This document shows, in pieces, positions 1-7,632 of a stretch of DNA of 60,808 bases; position 1 is the first letter of the stretch, and each line of letters begins with the position of its first letter. The position numbers were made by a program, and so were the translations under genes. The stretch is taken from assembly GCA_023391275.1 (NCBI GenBank), contig JAEWBE010000102.1:1-60808 (forward strand), given 5' to 3'. Source of the stretch: Bacillota bacterium (GTDB lineage Bacteria; Bacillota; Clostridia; Oscillospirales; Acutalibacteraceae). The notes beneath the pieces were generated by a model. That model was not told the DNA's origin, searched no databases, and was given only the letters and a program-made list of their open reading frames with translations.

Positions 1-259
1 GTGTTACCTGGGTTGCGGGAATGGTTGTGCCATCGCAGCGCTGAATCGCTGGATAAAAATATGCCATATCAGGTGCCGTTACCGGATAATTAGGCGGAAT
101 CTGAATTGCGACTGTCGCACTTTGAGCTGAAAGCCCTTCCGGGATGGGGAAGTTGGGCAGCAACACCCAATTCCCAGCCTGAAGGGATTCCCACCCCGGG
201 AAAGCATTTTCCAGATACTCTACATCATCGGGACTAAGTATCATCTGGCGTCGTTCCAT
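1..259 (-). CDS. E2/UBC-like ubiquitin-conjugating protein (Prok-E2 family E type), 3' end outside window
   Basis: The visible 86 residues begin MERRQMILSPDDVEYLENAF and contain the block LPNFPIPEGLSAQSATVAIQ, then IPPNYPVTAPDMAYFYP. The stretch of a hydrophobic strand, IPP-x-YP and a PDMxYFxP turn is typical of bacterial E2-fold proteins of the Prok-E2_E group. The active-site cysteine region would lie beyond the window edge; a C is seen at QRCDGT but cannot be assigned. The ATG sits 4 bases after the stop of the ubiquitin-like gene, so the two are translationally coupled. In known operons of this type the E2 passes an activated ubiquitin-like protein from an E1 (ThiF-like) enzyme to a target. 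The E1 would be expected next, outside the window. The family call is from remembered motif similarity, not a search. Confidence 0.7.
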   Translation of the reverse strand, partial: MERRQMILSPDDVEYLENAFPGWESLQAGNWVLLPNFPIPEGLSAQSATVAIQIPPNYPVTAPDMAYFYPAIQRCDGTTIPATQVT

Positions 260-263
260 GGCA

Positions 264-548
264 TTAACCCTCATGCTGATCCCGAGTGATGTATGTGAAC
301 TTTTCAATGCCTGGCTCCTCGAGATTGATGGGATCATCTAACTTGACCTCACGATACTGGTTACCATGCATCTTCAGATCCAGCTTGTACTTCTCTGGCG
401 GGATGAGTCCTGCAATCTCACATACCTCATGGCCAGTGATATACTGCTTTTCTGTCTCATACACATTCTCGCGAACTTTGAATTTGTAGAGTCCGTGCTT
501 CGGCTTGTTGGGGTTGTCATGGTTTTCATTATTGATACAATCGTTCAT
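264..548 (-). CDS. Ubiquitin-like protein of the multiubiquitin family, single domain
   Basis: The protein has about 94 residues from the chosen ATG. A TTG 24 bases upstream (at 572) would give 102, but the ATG at 548 has AGAAGG seven bases ahead and is preferred. After a polar N-terminus comes one beta-grasp-like unit: YKFKVRENVYETEKQYITG, then EVCEIAGLIPPEKYKLDL, then EVKLDDPINLEEPGIEKFTY. These match the multiubiquitin domain pattern. It ends in a single glycine (DQHEG), a form that could be activated without processing. Only one unit is present, although relatives often carry tandem copies. The E2-like gene starts 4 bases downstream. The likely role is the modifier in a bacterial ubiquitin-like conjugation system, which is inference from domain and neighbour. 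Confidence 0.72.
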   Translation of the reverse strand: MNDCINNENHDNPNKPKHGLYKFKVRENVYETEKQYITGHEVCEIAGLIPPEKYKLDLKMHGNQYREVKLDDPINLEEPGIEKFTYITRDQHEG

Positions 549-975
549 AAATAAACCTTCTTTCTTTGGCAATTACCTGACACTTCCTCTTGCAAATTCC
601 GAACATCTCGATTATAATACAATAAAGCTTTAATATCGTGTGCCGTAGGTGTGGTAGCCTAAGACCCACAAGAGGAATGTCTGACTGCGAAATTGTCACC
701 GCCGTCATATTCTTTCTACGAGAAATGGTCGCTTAATAGCGGCCTTTTCTTATTTTTCACGTCCCACAAAATCACCTCAAGTTTGTAACAGGTTAACCGT
801 AGTGGTAGGCACGGTATTCCCACAAGATATAGTAGTTAGCGCTTGTCCAATATTCCATTATTTAGTATAACTATGCCGCGAGTGATTGTCAAGTACAATG
901 TCTAAAAAATTTTACAGTTTTCTCTTGAATTGAATGAAGTTCTATAAAAAACGTCCAAATTATTAGCAAAGACAA
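549..975. other. Intergenic region without a gene
   Basis: This is about 430 bases between the divergent ubiquitin-like operon (minus) and the HTH-peptidase gene (plus). I see no coding sequence. It contains one terminator-like hairpin (726-751) and otherwise AT-rich sequence. A 13-base stretch at 732-744, read on the minus strand as GGCCGCTATTAAG, also occurs at 17997-18009 on the plus strand. Confidence 0.6.
726..751 (+). terminator. Terminator-like hairpin
   Basis: GGTCGCT and AGCGGCC pair over seven bases around a TAAT loop and are followed by TTTTCTTATTTTT. No plus-strand gene lies directly upstream in the window, so it may end a leader transcript or be a remnant. Confidence 0.4.
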
Positions 976-1003
976 TTGACTTTTGACATATATCATGTAT
1001 ACT
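976..1003 (+). promoter_or_regulatory. Promoter of the HTH/ImmA-type gene
   Basis: TTGACT (976-981) and TATACT (998-1003) are separated by 16 bases, 38 bases ahead of the start codon. ACAT and ATGT form a small inverted repeat inside the spacer (ACATATATCATGT), a plausible operator for self-repression by the encoded HTH protein. The operator role is inference. Confidence 0.6.
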
Positions 1004-1040
1004 TAAGTCATGTAGAAGTTACCAATCAAGGAGGGTCCTT

Positions 1041-2303
1041 ATGGAAATTGCAAAAATCATAGCCGAAAATATTCAGAATCTTCTCGATGAGAGAAAAATA
1101 CCGGCAACTGATCTTGCTAATTATCTTGGTGTTGCTCGGCAGACGATAACAAATTACCTGAAAGCAGTTTCTGTAATTGATAGTGTGCAGTTAGTAAAAG
1201 TCGCAGAATATTTTAACGTTTCAGCATCCGATTTACTTCATGAAAACACACATGCAGGACGGCCGGAAATACTTTTTCGAACAGCACTTAATTACAGTGA
1301 AGCAATAGCCGGAGTGCAAAAACAAATTACAGACTATCTTGCAGCTTACCAAAATCTTGCACGCAAAATCCGCAAGAACATTTGTTATTTTCCAGAGCAA
1401 TACAATTTAATGGTTATGTATCAGAATAATGTTATTGATGTTAATTTTGATTGTCAAAATTACTTTGACACCAAGTTAAAAGTTGACGAAAACATGGACA
1501 GAGAAATTGCTAGGATTGCCGATGAACAACGCCGACTTTTGGGTTTAGGTGATAATGGAGCTGTTTCTCTGATTCCAGCACTAACAGCACGAGGAGTTAA
1601 TGTAATATTTATTGATCTGAAAACATCAGAGATTTCTGGTCTATCCATTTGTGATGAGACAAGTGGGTGTTATATTTTTGTAAATTCCAACACTAGCATC
1701 ACGGCGGAGCGACAGCTTTTTACAGTTGCCCATGAATATGGACACATTATTTTACACAGACCCATTTATCATCGCAGATTACGTCAATATAGTGAGAACG
1801 GAGAAAAGAAAAATCTTCTTGATTCAATGGCAGATTGTTTTGCAGGCTATTTACTATGTCCGGAAAAGATCTTGTCTCAATATGCTAATGCCTTTTTAGC
1901 AGTAAAAAGTGATCTTAATGAATTACTCAGGGCAGGCATACCTGTAAAGCTCAAACTCCAAATCAGTTTTCAATCATTGATAGTGGCTCTAAAGCGATAC
2001 GGATATATTAGTCAATCGGTCGTCGGAGAGTATTTTAGGCTAATAAAAAGCCAAGGCATTGACCGAATTGAACCATATTCAATTACTGAATATTCAATAC
2101 AAAACGAGACTTTTATTAGAGAAAAACAAGTAAATATTTTATACATGCTTAGCAGTGCATATACCGGTGGCTTTTTAAAAGGTGATACCAAAAATGCTAT
2201 TGCTTATTTTGCAGATTGCACTCAGCAACAAGCCGAGGAAATGCTGAACAGGTGGGATGCGGAACAGCGCAATTTATCTCAAGTATTTAATCTTACGATA
2301 TGA
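1041..2303 (+). CDS. XRE-family HTH regulator fused to ImmA/IrrE-type metallopeptidase
   Basis: This is a 420-residue two-domain protein. Residues 5-65 form an XRE helix-turn-helix (DLANYLGVARQTITNYLK). The central part carries the zinc peptidase motif HEYGH at 231-235, with a downstream ADCFAGYLL segment that typically holds the third ligand region in the ImmA/IrrE (COG2856) family. Family members bind DNA and are relieved by proteolysis, for example ImmA cutting ImmR in ICEBs1, or belong to toxin-antitoxin-like stress switches. GGAGGG lies seven bases before the ATG. The C-terminal 130 residues have no domain I recognise. The gene stands alone with its own promoter and terminator, between the ubiquitin-like operon and the minus-strand gene array, and may regulate genes of the island. 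That role is inference. Confidence 0.85.
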   Translation: MEIAKIIAENIQNLLDERKIPATDLANYLGVARQTITNYLKAVSVIDSVQLVKVAEYFNVSASDLLHENTHAGRPEILFRTALNYSEAIAGVQKQITDYLAAYQNLARKIRKNICYFPEQYNLMVMYQNNVIDVNFDCQNYFDTKLKVDENMDREIARIADEQRRLLGLGDNGAVSLIPALTARGVNVIFIDLKTSEISGLSICDETSGCYIFVNSNTSITAERQLFTVAHEYGHIILHRPIYHRRLRQYSENGEKKNLLDSMADCFAGYLLCPEKILSQYANAFLAVKSDLNELLRAGIPVKLKLQISFQSLIVALKRYGYISQSVVGEYFRLIKSQGIDRIEPYSITEYSIQNETFIREKQVNILYMLSSAYTGGFLKGDTKNAIAYFADCTQQQAEEMLNRWDAEQRNLSQVFNLTI

Positions 2304-2441
2304 TTAAAACCAAGGCAAAAAGTGTCTGCAGGATGAAGCAACCGATTTTACCGAGGTTGAACTCAACAGGTTTCCGGTTATTTGAAAAGCATTTATTATG
2401 TAGACAAGCAAACACTTTAGGTAGCCACCGTATCGAATTAA

Positions 2442-2492
2442 AAAAGCCCGTTTTTACAAGCAATCAAAAAGCTTGTGAATACGGGCTTTTGT
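2442..2492 (+). terminator. Long hairpin terminator
   Basis: AAAAGCCCGT (2442-2451) pairs perfectly with ACGGGCTTTT (2481-2490). An inner stem ACAAGC/GCTTGT extends it. It lies about 140 bases after the HTH-peptidase stop. The rest of 2304-2632 holds nothing else I can support. The hairpin is symmetrical and could also end transcription from the right. Confidence 0.7.
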
Positions 2493-2632
2493 TGTTACAC
2501 TTATTGGTGCGTATTATTTCAATTATCTTTAAGTTGACATATTTAAAAGATTTATGTTTCAAAGAGAACTTTCATTATTGCTAAGACATACTTAGAACCG
2601 GAATGCCTATTATTCCGCTTATATGAAGTACC

Positions 2633-3097
2633 CTATAATAAGTTTTTAATATAGTTATCTATTAAATAGACTTTCATAGAGTCTCGATGGATTTTTGAAT
2701 AGCTGAGACCCCATTCCGGTCTACTCTTTTTGCCCTGATAGGATCTACTGACAAAAACTTCATTTGGATGTTTCCAAACGGCCGAAGGAACTATGTAAAC
2801 AAAAGGTAATTTCCCAATTCGAAAATGAATGAAGCATAACAATAGTCTGTCATTGTTTATGTTAAATTTATCTTTAGTCATAAAGATATAATTGCCATTA
2901 TTTGATTCCCGAAGTGATTTTACTTGGACTTCATAAAAAGGATTGTTACCCTTTTTCATAACAAAGTCTATGCCATGATCGTCAACTTCAGATGTATAAA
3001 TTTCAAATCCATATGAAGCAAACTCCATTTTTGCAAAATATTCTGCATATCGGCCCACTTGTAAATTGTTTAATTCGTCCCAATTAAGATTTGGCAT
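2633..3097 (-). CDS. PD-(D/E)XK-like small nuclease or DUF4365-like protein
   Basis: This 154-residue protein shows the layout of a PD-(D/E)XK core. E19 sits in GRYAEYFAKMEF, D44 in VDDHGIDFVMK, and the strand YEVQVKS carries E56, Q58 and K60. This arrangement (helix glutamate, GxDF, ExQVKS) is seen in DUF4365-like and intron-associated nuclease-fold proteins. No other domain is visible. It is the last gene of the minus-strand array and has its own upstream repeat element (3188-3249). Some family members act in defence or DNA repair; the substrate here is unknown. A homology search would be needed to choose the exact family. Confidence 0.6.
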   Translation of the reverse strand: MPNLNWDELNNLQVGRYAEYFAKMEFASYGFEIYTSEVDDHGIDFVMKKGNNPFYEVQVKSLRESNNGNYIFMTKDKFNINNDRLLLCFIHFRIGKLPFVYIVPSAVWKHPNEVFVSRSYQGKKSRPEWGLSYSKIHRDSMKVYLIDNYIKNLL

Positions 3098-3187
3098 AGT
3101 TATTTTCTCCGTTTTTAATAAAAATGGTAAGTTCGGGAGGCGACCCGAGTTGCTCAGTTTTCCGCTTACCTGTATGTAGGAATTAAG

Positions 3188-3249
3188 TAAACATTATGCG
3201 AAGTTCAAAAGGTAGGGAAGACGAAAACGGTTAAACATAATGGGAAGCT
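3188..3249 (-). repeat. Intergenic motif element, double copy
   Basis: Read on the minus strand, AGCTTCCCATTATGTTTA and AACTTCGCATAATGTTTA occur about 43 bases apart. CATTATG and CATAATG are inverted complements, so the pair can form a 7-base stem. The motif recurs upstream of several genes of this array (3741, 4821, 7571, 8491, 9678). Confidence 0.55.
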
Positions 3250-3275
3250 AAGCTTCGTGATAAATTGCAATTTGA

Positions 3276-3680
3276 TTACTCTCTAATCTGATTCAGCGAA
3301 TCTGCAAATGGCTTAAGAGATGATTGATCAGCTACAAATTCAAATTTTATACTGTGAATCATCCCATGACCGAATATTTCCCCGCTGACCGTAATGTGAC
3401 CTAATCTATCCATATCAAATGAAACATGGCTCCCATAACCAATTTCTCGTAATTCAGCATTAAAACGATGGAATTCATAAAGCTCATTGATTTGTTTTGC
3501 AAATTCCCGAAAATCCTTTATGTCATATTCGCACTCGCCAAAACCTCTGAATCTTTCCGATACAACCGCAATAGTAAAGGTTGCGTTGTATGGATTATTT
3601 GATTCAACATCCTCTTGGCTATATTGAAAATCAGAAATTATAAGCGAATTACCACAGTGCTCTAATTCAAAAGGAAGCAT
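3276..3680 (-). CDS. Small hypothetical protein resembling WapI/DUF6228-type immunity proteins
   Basis: This is a 134-residue acidic protein without signal peptide or membrane segment. Its pattern runs from NATFTIAVVSERFRGFGECE through DIKDFREFAKQINELYEF and DRLGHITVSGEIF to IKFEFVADQSSLKPFADSL. It recalls a family of small Firmicute proteins annotated as WapI-like immunity proteins, where a DFxxF helix is followed by a GHIxVxG strand and a DQSxLxxF helix. No toxin gene lies beside it, so it could be an orphan immunity protein. The likeness is from memory and weak. It sits alone between two intergenic motif elements, as expected for one unit of an array. Confidence 0.4.
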   Translation of the reverse strand: MLPFELEHCGNSLIISDFQYSQEDVESNNPYNATFTIAVVSERFRGFGECEYDIKDFREFAKQINELYEFHRFNAELREIGYGSHVSFDMDRLGHITVSGEIFGHGMIHSIKFEFVADQSSLKPFADSLNQIRE

Positions 3681-3740
3681 TTTTACACCTCATGCAAATT
3701 TAACATTCCGCACACCAAATTCCTGTAAACCTATGAGTAT

Positions 3741-3762
3741 CATAAACATAATGAGCAGCTCG
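3741..3762 (-). repeat. Intergenic motif element
   Basis: The minus-strand sequence is AGCTGCTCATTATGTTTATG. Upstream on the same strand, AGCAG (in GCATTTAAAGCAG) can pair with CTGCT, and the outer CAT with ATG, leaving an unpaired patch between the two stems. The element lies 60 bases before the start of the 3276-3680 gene. Confidence 0.5.
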
Positions 3763-3801
3763 TAGCAGAGAAAAGACAACACATTTTGACTGCTTTAAAT
3801 G

Positions 3802-4782
3802 CTAAATATTAATTATACCATGACAATGAGGATATCGGGAGCAGCCCCAAAATTCAGTTCCGGATTTTTCTCCTTTGGCAGCTTTTCGCTTAACCATGGG
3901 TGATCCACATTTTGGGCATATGGGAGTCTCTGGAATTTCCAAAGTGGTTGCCGTTGGCTGAATTTCCTTCCGGACTGTTTCTGTTTCTGTCGAAGATTTC
4001 GCAGAAGATTCGGTGGCTATTTCAACAGTAAGTTCAGCGGATGAAAACATGTTTCGGTATTTTTCAAGAAAATCTGTTTCTTGGGCCTTGTGTTGGTTTA
4101 GAAAGAAGTATGCCATCTCTTTGGTGTCGCTTTCACTGGAAAAGACTGTCCCGGATTCAGAATTAACCTTCTTTATGTATTGGATAAGCTGATCCCCGCG
4201 AATCACCTGCTCACGGATTTCTCTTGGCGCGTACCTGTCGTTTAGCACGGTCTTTGGATTCGCCAACACTACAACGGAACGGTAATTCTCATAAAAATTA
4301 CGTTCAAAAAGAGCTTTAGTTAAGAAGTTCCCTTTTTCATTGCTACGGATCTGCTTAATGAGCTCTAAATGCCTTTGGCCTTGCGTGATTGGAGAATAAA
4401 TACCTTCTTTCCGGTTCCATACCGTCCGGATAAAATCTCCAGAATTATTGATGGTAATGTCTCCGTATAGGTTCTTGCATTCAATGACAAAATATCGCCC
4501 TCTGGTTATTACCAAAAAGTCAATCTGTGCCGAGAGCCCATTGTATTCCAAATAGAGGTCATGCAAAACAAACATAGGTATATAACTATTTTGAAGCTCA
4601 AACAGGATGGTGTTTTCACCAAAAATCCCGGCGTTCACTAGCTTTATCTCTTGTTCCAGTGCTGCTTTTATTTTCGCATCGGTAGCTACACCGAGCATCT
4701 GCTGTAGTTGCTCGAGTTGAGCGTTGGCGCTACTTTCCTTCTTAAGGATAACTGGCTCTTTGATCTTATCAAATAGTCCCAT
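3802..4782 (-). CDS. NERD-domain protein with C-terminal zinc ribbon
   Basis: The N-terminal half is a nuclease-related domain: DFLVITRGRYFVIECKNLYG shows the D and E-x-K of a PD-(D/E)XK-like core. The last 40 residues form a topoisomerase-type zinc ribbon, CPKCGSPM then CSRYPHC. The frame is open upstream to an ATG at 4827, but that ATG lies inside the intergenic motif. Relatives begin MGLFDKIKEPVILK, so I start at 4782, giving 326 residues. NERD proteins are thought to act in DNA processing; the zinc ribbon suggests DNA binding. The gene has no clear partner, standing between a DUF2971 gene and an immunity-like gene in the array. Function beyond DNA contact is unknown. Confidence 0.75.
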   Translation of the reverse strand: MGLFDKIKEPVILKKESSANAQLEQLQQMLGVATDAKIKAALEQEIKLVNAGIFGENTILFELQNSYIPMFVLHDLYLEYNGLSAQIDFLVITRGRYFVIECKNLYGDITINNSGDFIRTVWNRKEGIYSPITQGQRHLELIKQIRSNEKGNFLTKALFERNFYENYRSVVVLANPKTVLNDRYAPREIREQVIRGDQLIQYIKKVNSESGTVFSSESDTKEMAYFFLNQHKAQETDFLEKYRNMFSSAELTVEIATESSAKSSTETETVRKEIQPTATTLEIPETPICPKCGSPMVKRKAAKGEKSGTEFWGCSRYPHCHGIINI

Positions 4783-4820
4783 CTCTAATTCCATCCATTC
4801 ATCAAAAGTATCTGAAAGTT

Positions 4821-4840
4821 TAAACATTATGCGAAGCTCG
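4821..4840 (-). repeat. Intergenic motif element
   Basis: The minus-strand sequence is CGAGCTTCGCATAATGTTTA. Upstream on that strand CATTAGGAGC can pair with it as CATTA/TAATG plus GGAGC/GCTTC, leaving a three-base GCA bulge on one side. It sits 38 bases before the chosen start of the NERD gene. Confidence 0.5.
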
Positions 4841-4940
4841 TTTTTGCCTCTCTGAGTTGCCCAGATTTGGCTCCTAATGGGACATTACAAAATAATCCAG
4901 TCAATCTTAGTATTATTGTCCCTTTACAGCGACTAATATA

Positions 4941-5948
4941 TTAGCTCGGCCTATATGGTGCATTTATTTTTGTGACTTTTACTGTTCCATCTCCTTCAAA
5001 ATCTGTAATAGTATATCCATTACTATTTAGAAACATAATCAAATCTTTATCGTATATATCCAATTTTGAAGCGGGACCTATTATTATTTCTTTGATTAAA
5101 GATTGTTTAATCAAAGAAAAATCCAAATCAACATAGGAGCATATATCATGATTTCGATATTCCGATTCGATGGATTTACGTTTGAAGCCCTGTACAATTA
5201 CATTATCTTGATTGATATCGTTGATACGGTCCAAAAAGCGATATGAATCTTTTATTTTTCGAATTCGGCCAAATGGGTTATATATTAATCTCCATTCTCG
5301 TTCTTCTAAAAAAAAAGGATTTTTATATAGCGCGGAGTAGTATGACATGGTACTTACAATACTACTTATGCAATTAATAACCAGACTTTGGTTATATGAA
5401 TCATTCCCATTTATCCAGGATGGCTCAATCTCTTTCTTAAAAATGTTCTCCAAAACCTGACCTATTTGAGATGTATCATAAACTATCTTTCCAAAAACAA
5501 ATCCAGTGTACGGAGAAACTTGTAATCTTACAAATTCATCAGTATTAAACCCAATAGAGATTCCCATAGCATTTTCACCATACCGAGCCCACTGGCTTAG
5601 AAGACTTCTTTCTTGAGAAAAACAAGCAACATAATAGCTTTTTGATAGCTCATTGAAACTTTCATCAATAAAATAGTCAATTGTATTTTCAGCGATTCTA
5701 TAATCTTTTGGTAGCATATTATTATAAATTAAGGTCATTTGTTTTACCACTTGGCATAAAAATGGCTTGATATATATGAGCTCTTCTGAGTCATTCGATT
5801 TTGCGATATTTGAAAGGCGGATTGAAGAGGTACTTATCATTTTAAAAAACGTCTCTACGCTGCAATAATGATAAACTCTCGATGGCATGTCAATATGCTC
5901 CGCACTACTCGAAAAATATTCGCTCATTCTTTTTCTATCAGTTTCCAT
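4941..5948 (-). CDS. DUF2971 protein, first copy
   Basis: This 335-residue protein has the family's marks: RVYHYCSVETFFKMI near the N-terminus with LSNIAKSNDSEEL, then YVACFSQ and LLSQWARYGENAMGISIGF in the middle, and EEREWRLIY in the second half. DUF2971 proteins are widespread in defence islands and mobile elements; no biochemical role is established that I can cite. No signal peptide or membrane segment is seen. AGGAGAATTTAAA precedes the ATG. The neighbour at 6101-7081 is a diverged paralogue in the same direction, 152 bases away. Low GC matches the rest of the array. The family call is firm, the function is not. Confidence 0.85.
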   Translation of the reverse strand: METDRKRMSEYFSSSAEHIDMPSRVYHYCSVETFFKMISTSSIRLSNIAKSNDSEELIYIKPFLCQVVKQMTLIYNNMLPKDYRIAENTIDYFIDESFNELSKSYYVACFSQERSLLSQWARYGENAMGISIGFNTDEFVRLQVSPYTGFVFGKIVYDTSQIGQVLENIFKKEIEPSWINGNDSYNQSLVINCISSIVSTMSYYSALYKNPFFLEEREWRLIYNPFGRIRKIKDSYRFLDRINDINQDNVIVQGFKRKSIESEYRNHDICSYVDLDFSLIKQSLIKEIIIGPASKLDIYDKDLIMFLNSNGYTITDFEGDGTVKVTKINAPYRPS

Positions 5949-6100
5949 TTTAAATTCTCCTCAATCATTAATAAACTATAGCAAAATTTCAAATACGAGC
6001 TTCAACTTTCATGTTTTACTGATGGATCTGAGATAAAACGGCCAGTCACCTGTGGCATTTAATAGTTTCATTATTTAAATGCTAAATAAAGATTCATCTA

Positions 6101-7081
6101 TTATTTATAAGGCGCAATGGATGATCTAATATTTAGGAAATTTAAATCATAACCGTTTGATAGTAGGAAAAGTCTTAAGTCATTATCGTTAAGGTTAGTC
6201 TTTGGTCCCAGAATTATTTCTGATAGAAAAAATGGTTTTATTTGTGAAAAGGATATATCAAAATAAGATATTAATTGGTTCTGTCGAATAAAATAAGAAG
6301 GCTTTGATATAATAAAATTTTTATATCTCTCCTCGTGTTCAAAGTATTCTAGCATCCTATCAAAATAACGATAATTGGAAATATCATCGGTGTGAGATGT
6401 TCTTTTCTTTAAACTGAGAATATTTCCAAATGGGTAGTACACAAACCTTTTTTCATCCTCTTCTATAAAAGCTGGATTCTTATAAAAAACGGATGAATAA
6501 ATTGATTTAGATAACAAATGAAGAAGAATATTATCATAGTCTGATTGAGAAGCTTCTGCTTTCTGAGATAGTGAGTCCAACTGGACTTTAATATAATTTT
6601 TTGTATTAACAATTAATTGATCAACATCATATATGACATCACCAAACATTGGGTTACTCTCACTGTTAAAATCTTCAAAAACCCCCTTATAAAATCCTAA
6701 AGCAATTCCGTTACCATCATTGGCATATCCTCGCCATTGACTTAGCAAGTCCCCATTGCCAGAAAAACAAGTTGCATAATAAGTAAGGTTTGATTCTTTC
6801 ATCGAGTTTCCAAAAAAATCTCCAAAGTCAAAATTGTTAATAATATTATCTAAATAGGGGATATCTCTTAATCGGGCTTCTTTTTTATATGTAGAATAAA
6901 TGACGTCAGAAAGAATATCATAAGCATATTGTATTTCATCAAAGTCATTTGATTTTGATATATTTGTCATTCTGAGTGAAGCACTTTCAATTATGAGTTT
7001 AAATACATCTAAGCTGCAATAATGATAAATGACCTTATTTTTACTATAATTTTTGTGGCTCGTACTAAATTTTTCAGACAT
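6101..7081 (-). CDS. DUF2971 protein, second copy
   Basis: This 326-residue protein is related to the product of 4941-5948. Shared blocks are VIYHYCSLDVFKLII, MTNISKSNDFDEI, TYYATCFSGNGDLLSQWRGY, NGIALGF and FIEEDEKRFVYYPFG. Overall identity is low outside these blocks, so this is an old duplication or two separate acquisitions, not a recent tandem copy. AAAGGAGAGCAATT precedes the ATG. After the stop a hairpin with arms GCATTTAA and TTAAATGC is present. The sequence TTTAGCATTTAAA right after the coding region also follows the NERD gene. Function is unknown; an array of defence-like genes is the context. Confidence 0.83.
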   Translation of the reverse strand: MSEKFSTSHKNYSKNKVIYHYCSLDVFKLIIESASLRMTNISKSNDFDEIQYAYDILSDVIYSTYKKEARLRDIPYLDNIINNFDFGDFFGNSMKESNLTYYATCFSGNGDLLSQWRGYANDGNGIALGFYKGVFEDFNSESNPMFGDVIYDVDQLIVNTKNYIKVQLDSLSQKAEASQSDYDNILLHLLSKSIYSSVFYKNPAFIEEDEKRFVYYPFGNILSLKKRTSHTDDISNYRYFDRMLEYFEHEERYKNFIISKPSYFIRQNQLISYFDISFSQIKPFFLSEIILGPKTNLNDNDLRLFLLSNGYDLNFLNIRSSIAPYK

Positions 7082-7205
7082 ATAATTGCTCTCCTTTTAA
7101 CGTACGACTCCCTCAAGTATTGGAAACAGCAGGGCCGTGCGAGCAATATAGCGCTGGTTCTCATATACGAAGATTATTTCATCAAAGGCTACCTGGTACT
7201 TCTAC

Positions 7206-7579
7206 TCAAGGTCCTGTGGTATAGAAGTATAGAGCCTTTATTTTCTCTTCATAGCTTGTCAAAAAGCGCTGTGAAAACTCAGTACCGATTGCCGCGGGGT
7301 CGAGGTTCTCGTCGATTATTTTTGTGAGATATGGTATAGCAATAAACCCTGGTATCGTCCAGTTTGCGGCGTCGATTCGGGCTCCTACTGATGATATGAA
7401 ATAGACCATATTTCATATCCAAGGTTATAATAATAGCACCATAAAGATGGATTTTTTGGATATTTCATAATAAAATTATCCAGTGCCTTATTGATTTTAA
7501 TCGTTACCATACTTTTCTGTAAATTTATACTTTTCGGGCTGATATGAAGCCAATAGATTGTATAGTATTTTGTAAACAA
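7206..7579 (-). pseudogene. Possible frameshifted small gene
   Basis: Two short frames lie end to end. The upstream one contains MVTIKINKALDNFIMKYP and runs to ISYHQ. The downstream one continues with VGARIDAANWTIPGFIAI and TEFSQRFLTSYEEKIKALYF. The change of frame falls near 7385-7409. The second half reads like real protein, the first half less so. A joined product would have about 115 residues. I recognise no family. The remainder of 7082-7632 holds no other gene. This may instead be spurious. Confidence 0.25.
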
Positions 7580-7590
7580 AATGGGAAGTT
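7571..7590 (-). repeat. Intergenic motif element
   Basis: The minus-strand sequence is AACTTCCCATTTTGTTTACA. Upstream, CACAATG can pair with CATTTTG at six of seven positions. It lies between the broken methyltransferase gene and the possible frameshifted gene. Confidence 0.45.
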
Positions 7591-7632
7591 AAAATAAAGG
7601 GAAGCGAACACATTGTGCTTATATTTGTACTT

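Noticed and set aside
2300..2584. A 94-codon plus-strand frame after the HTH-peptidase gene
   Set aside because: It runs through the long terminator hairpin at 2442-2492, has no ribosome binding site and no protein-like pattern.
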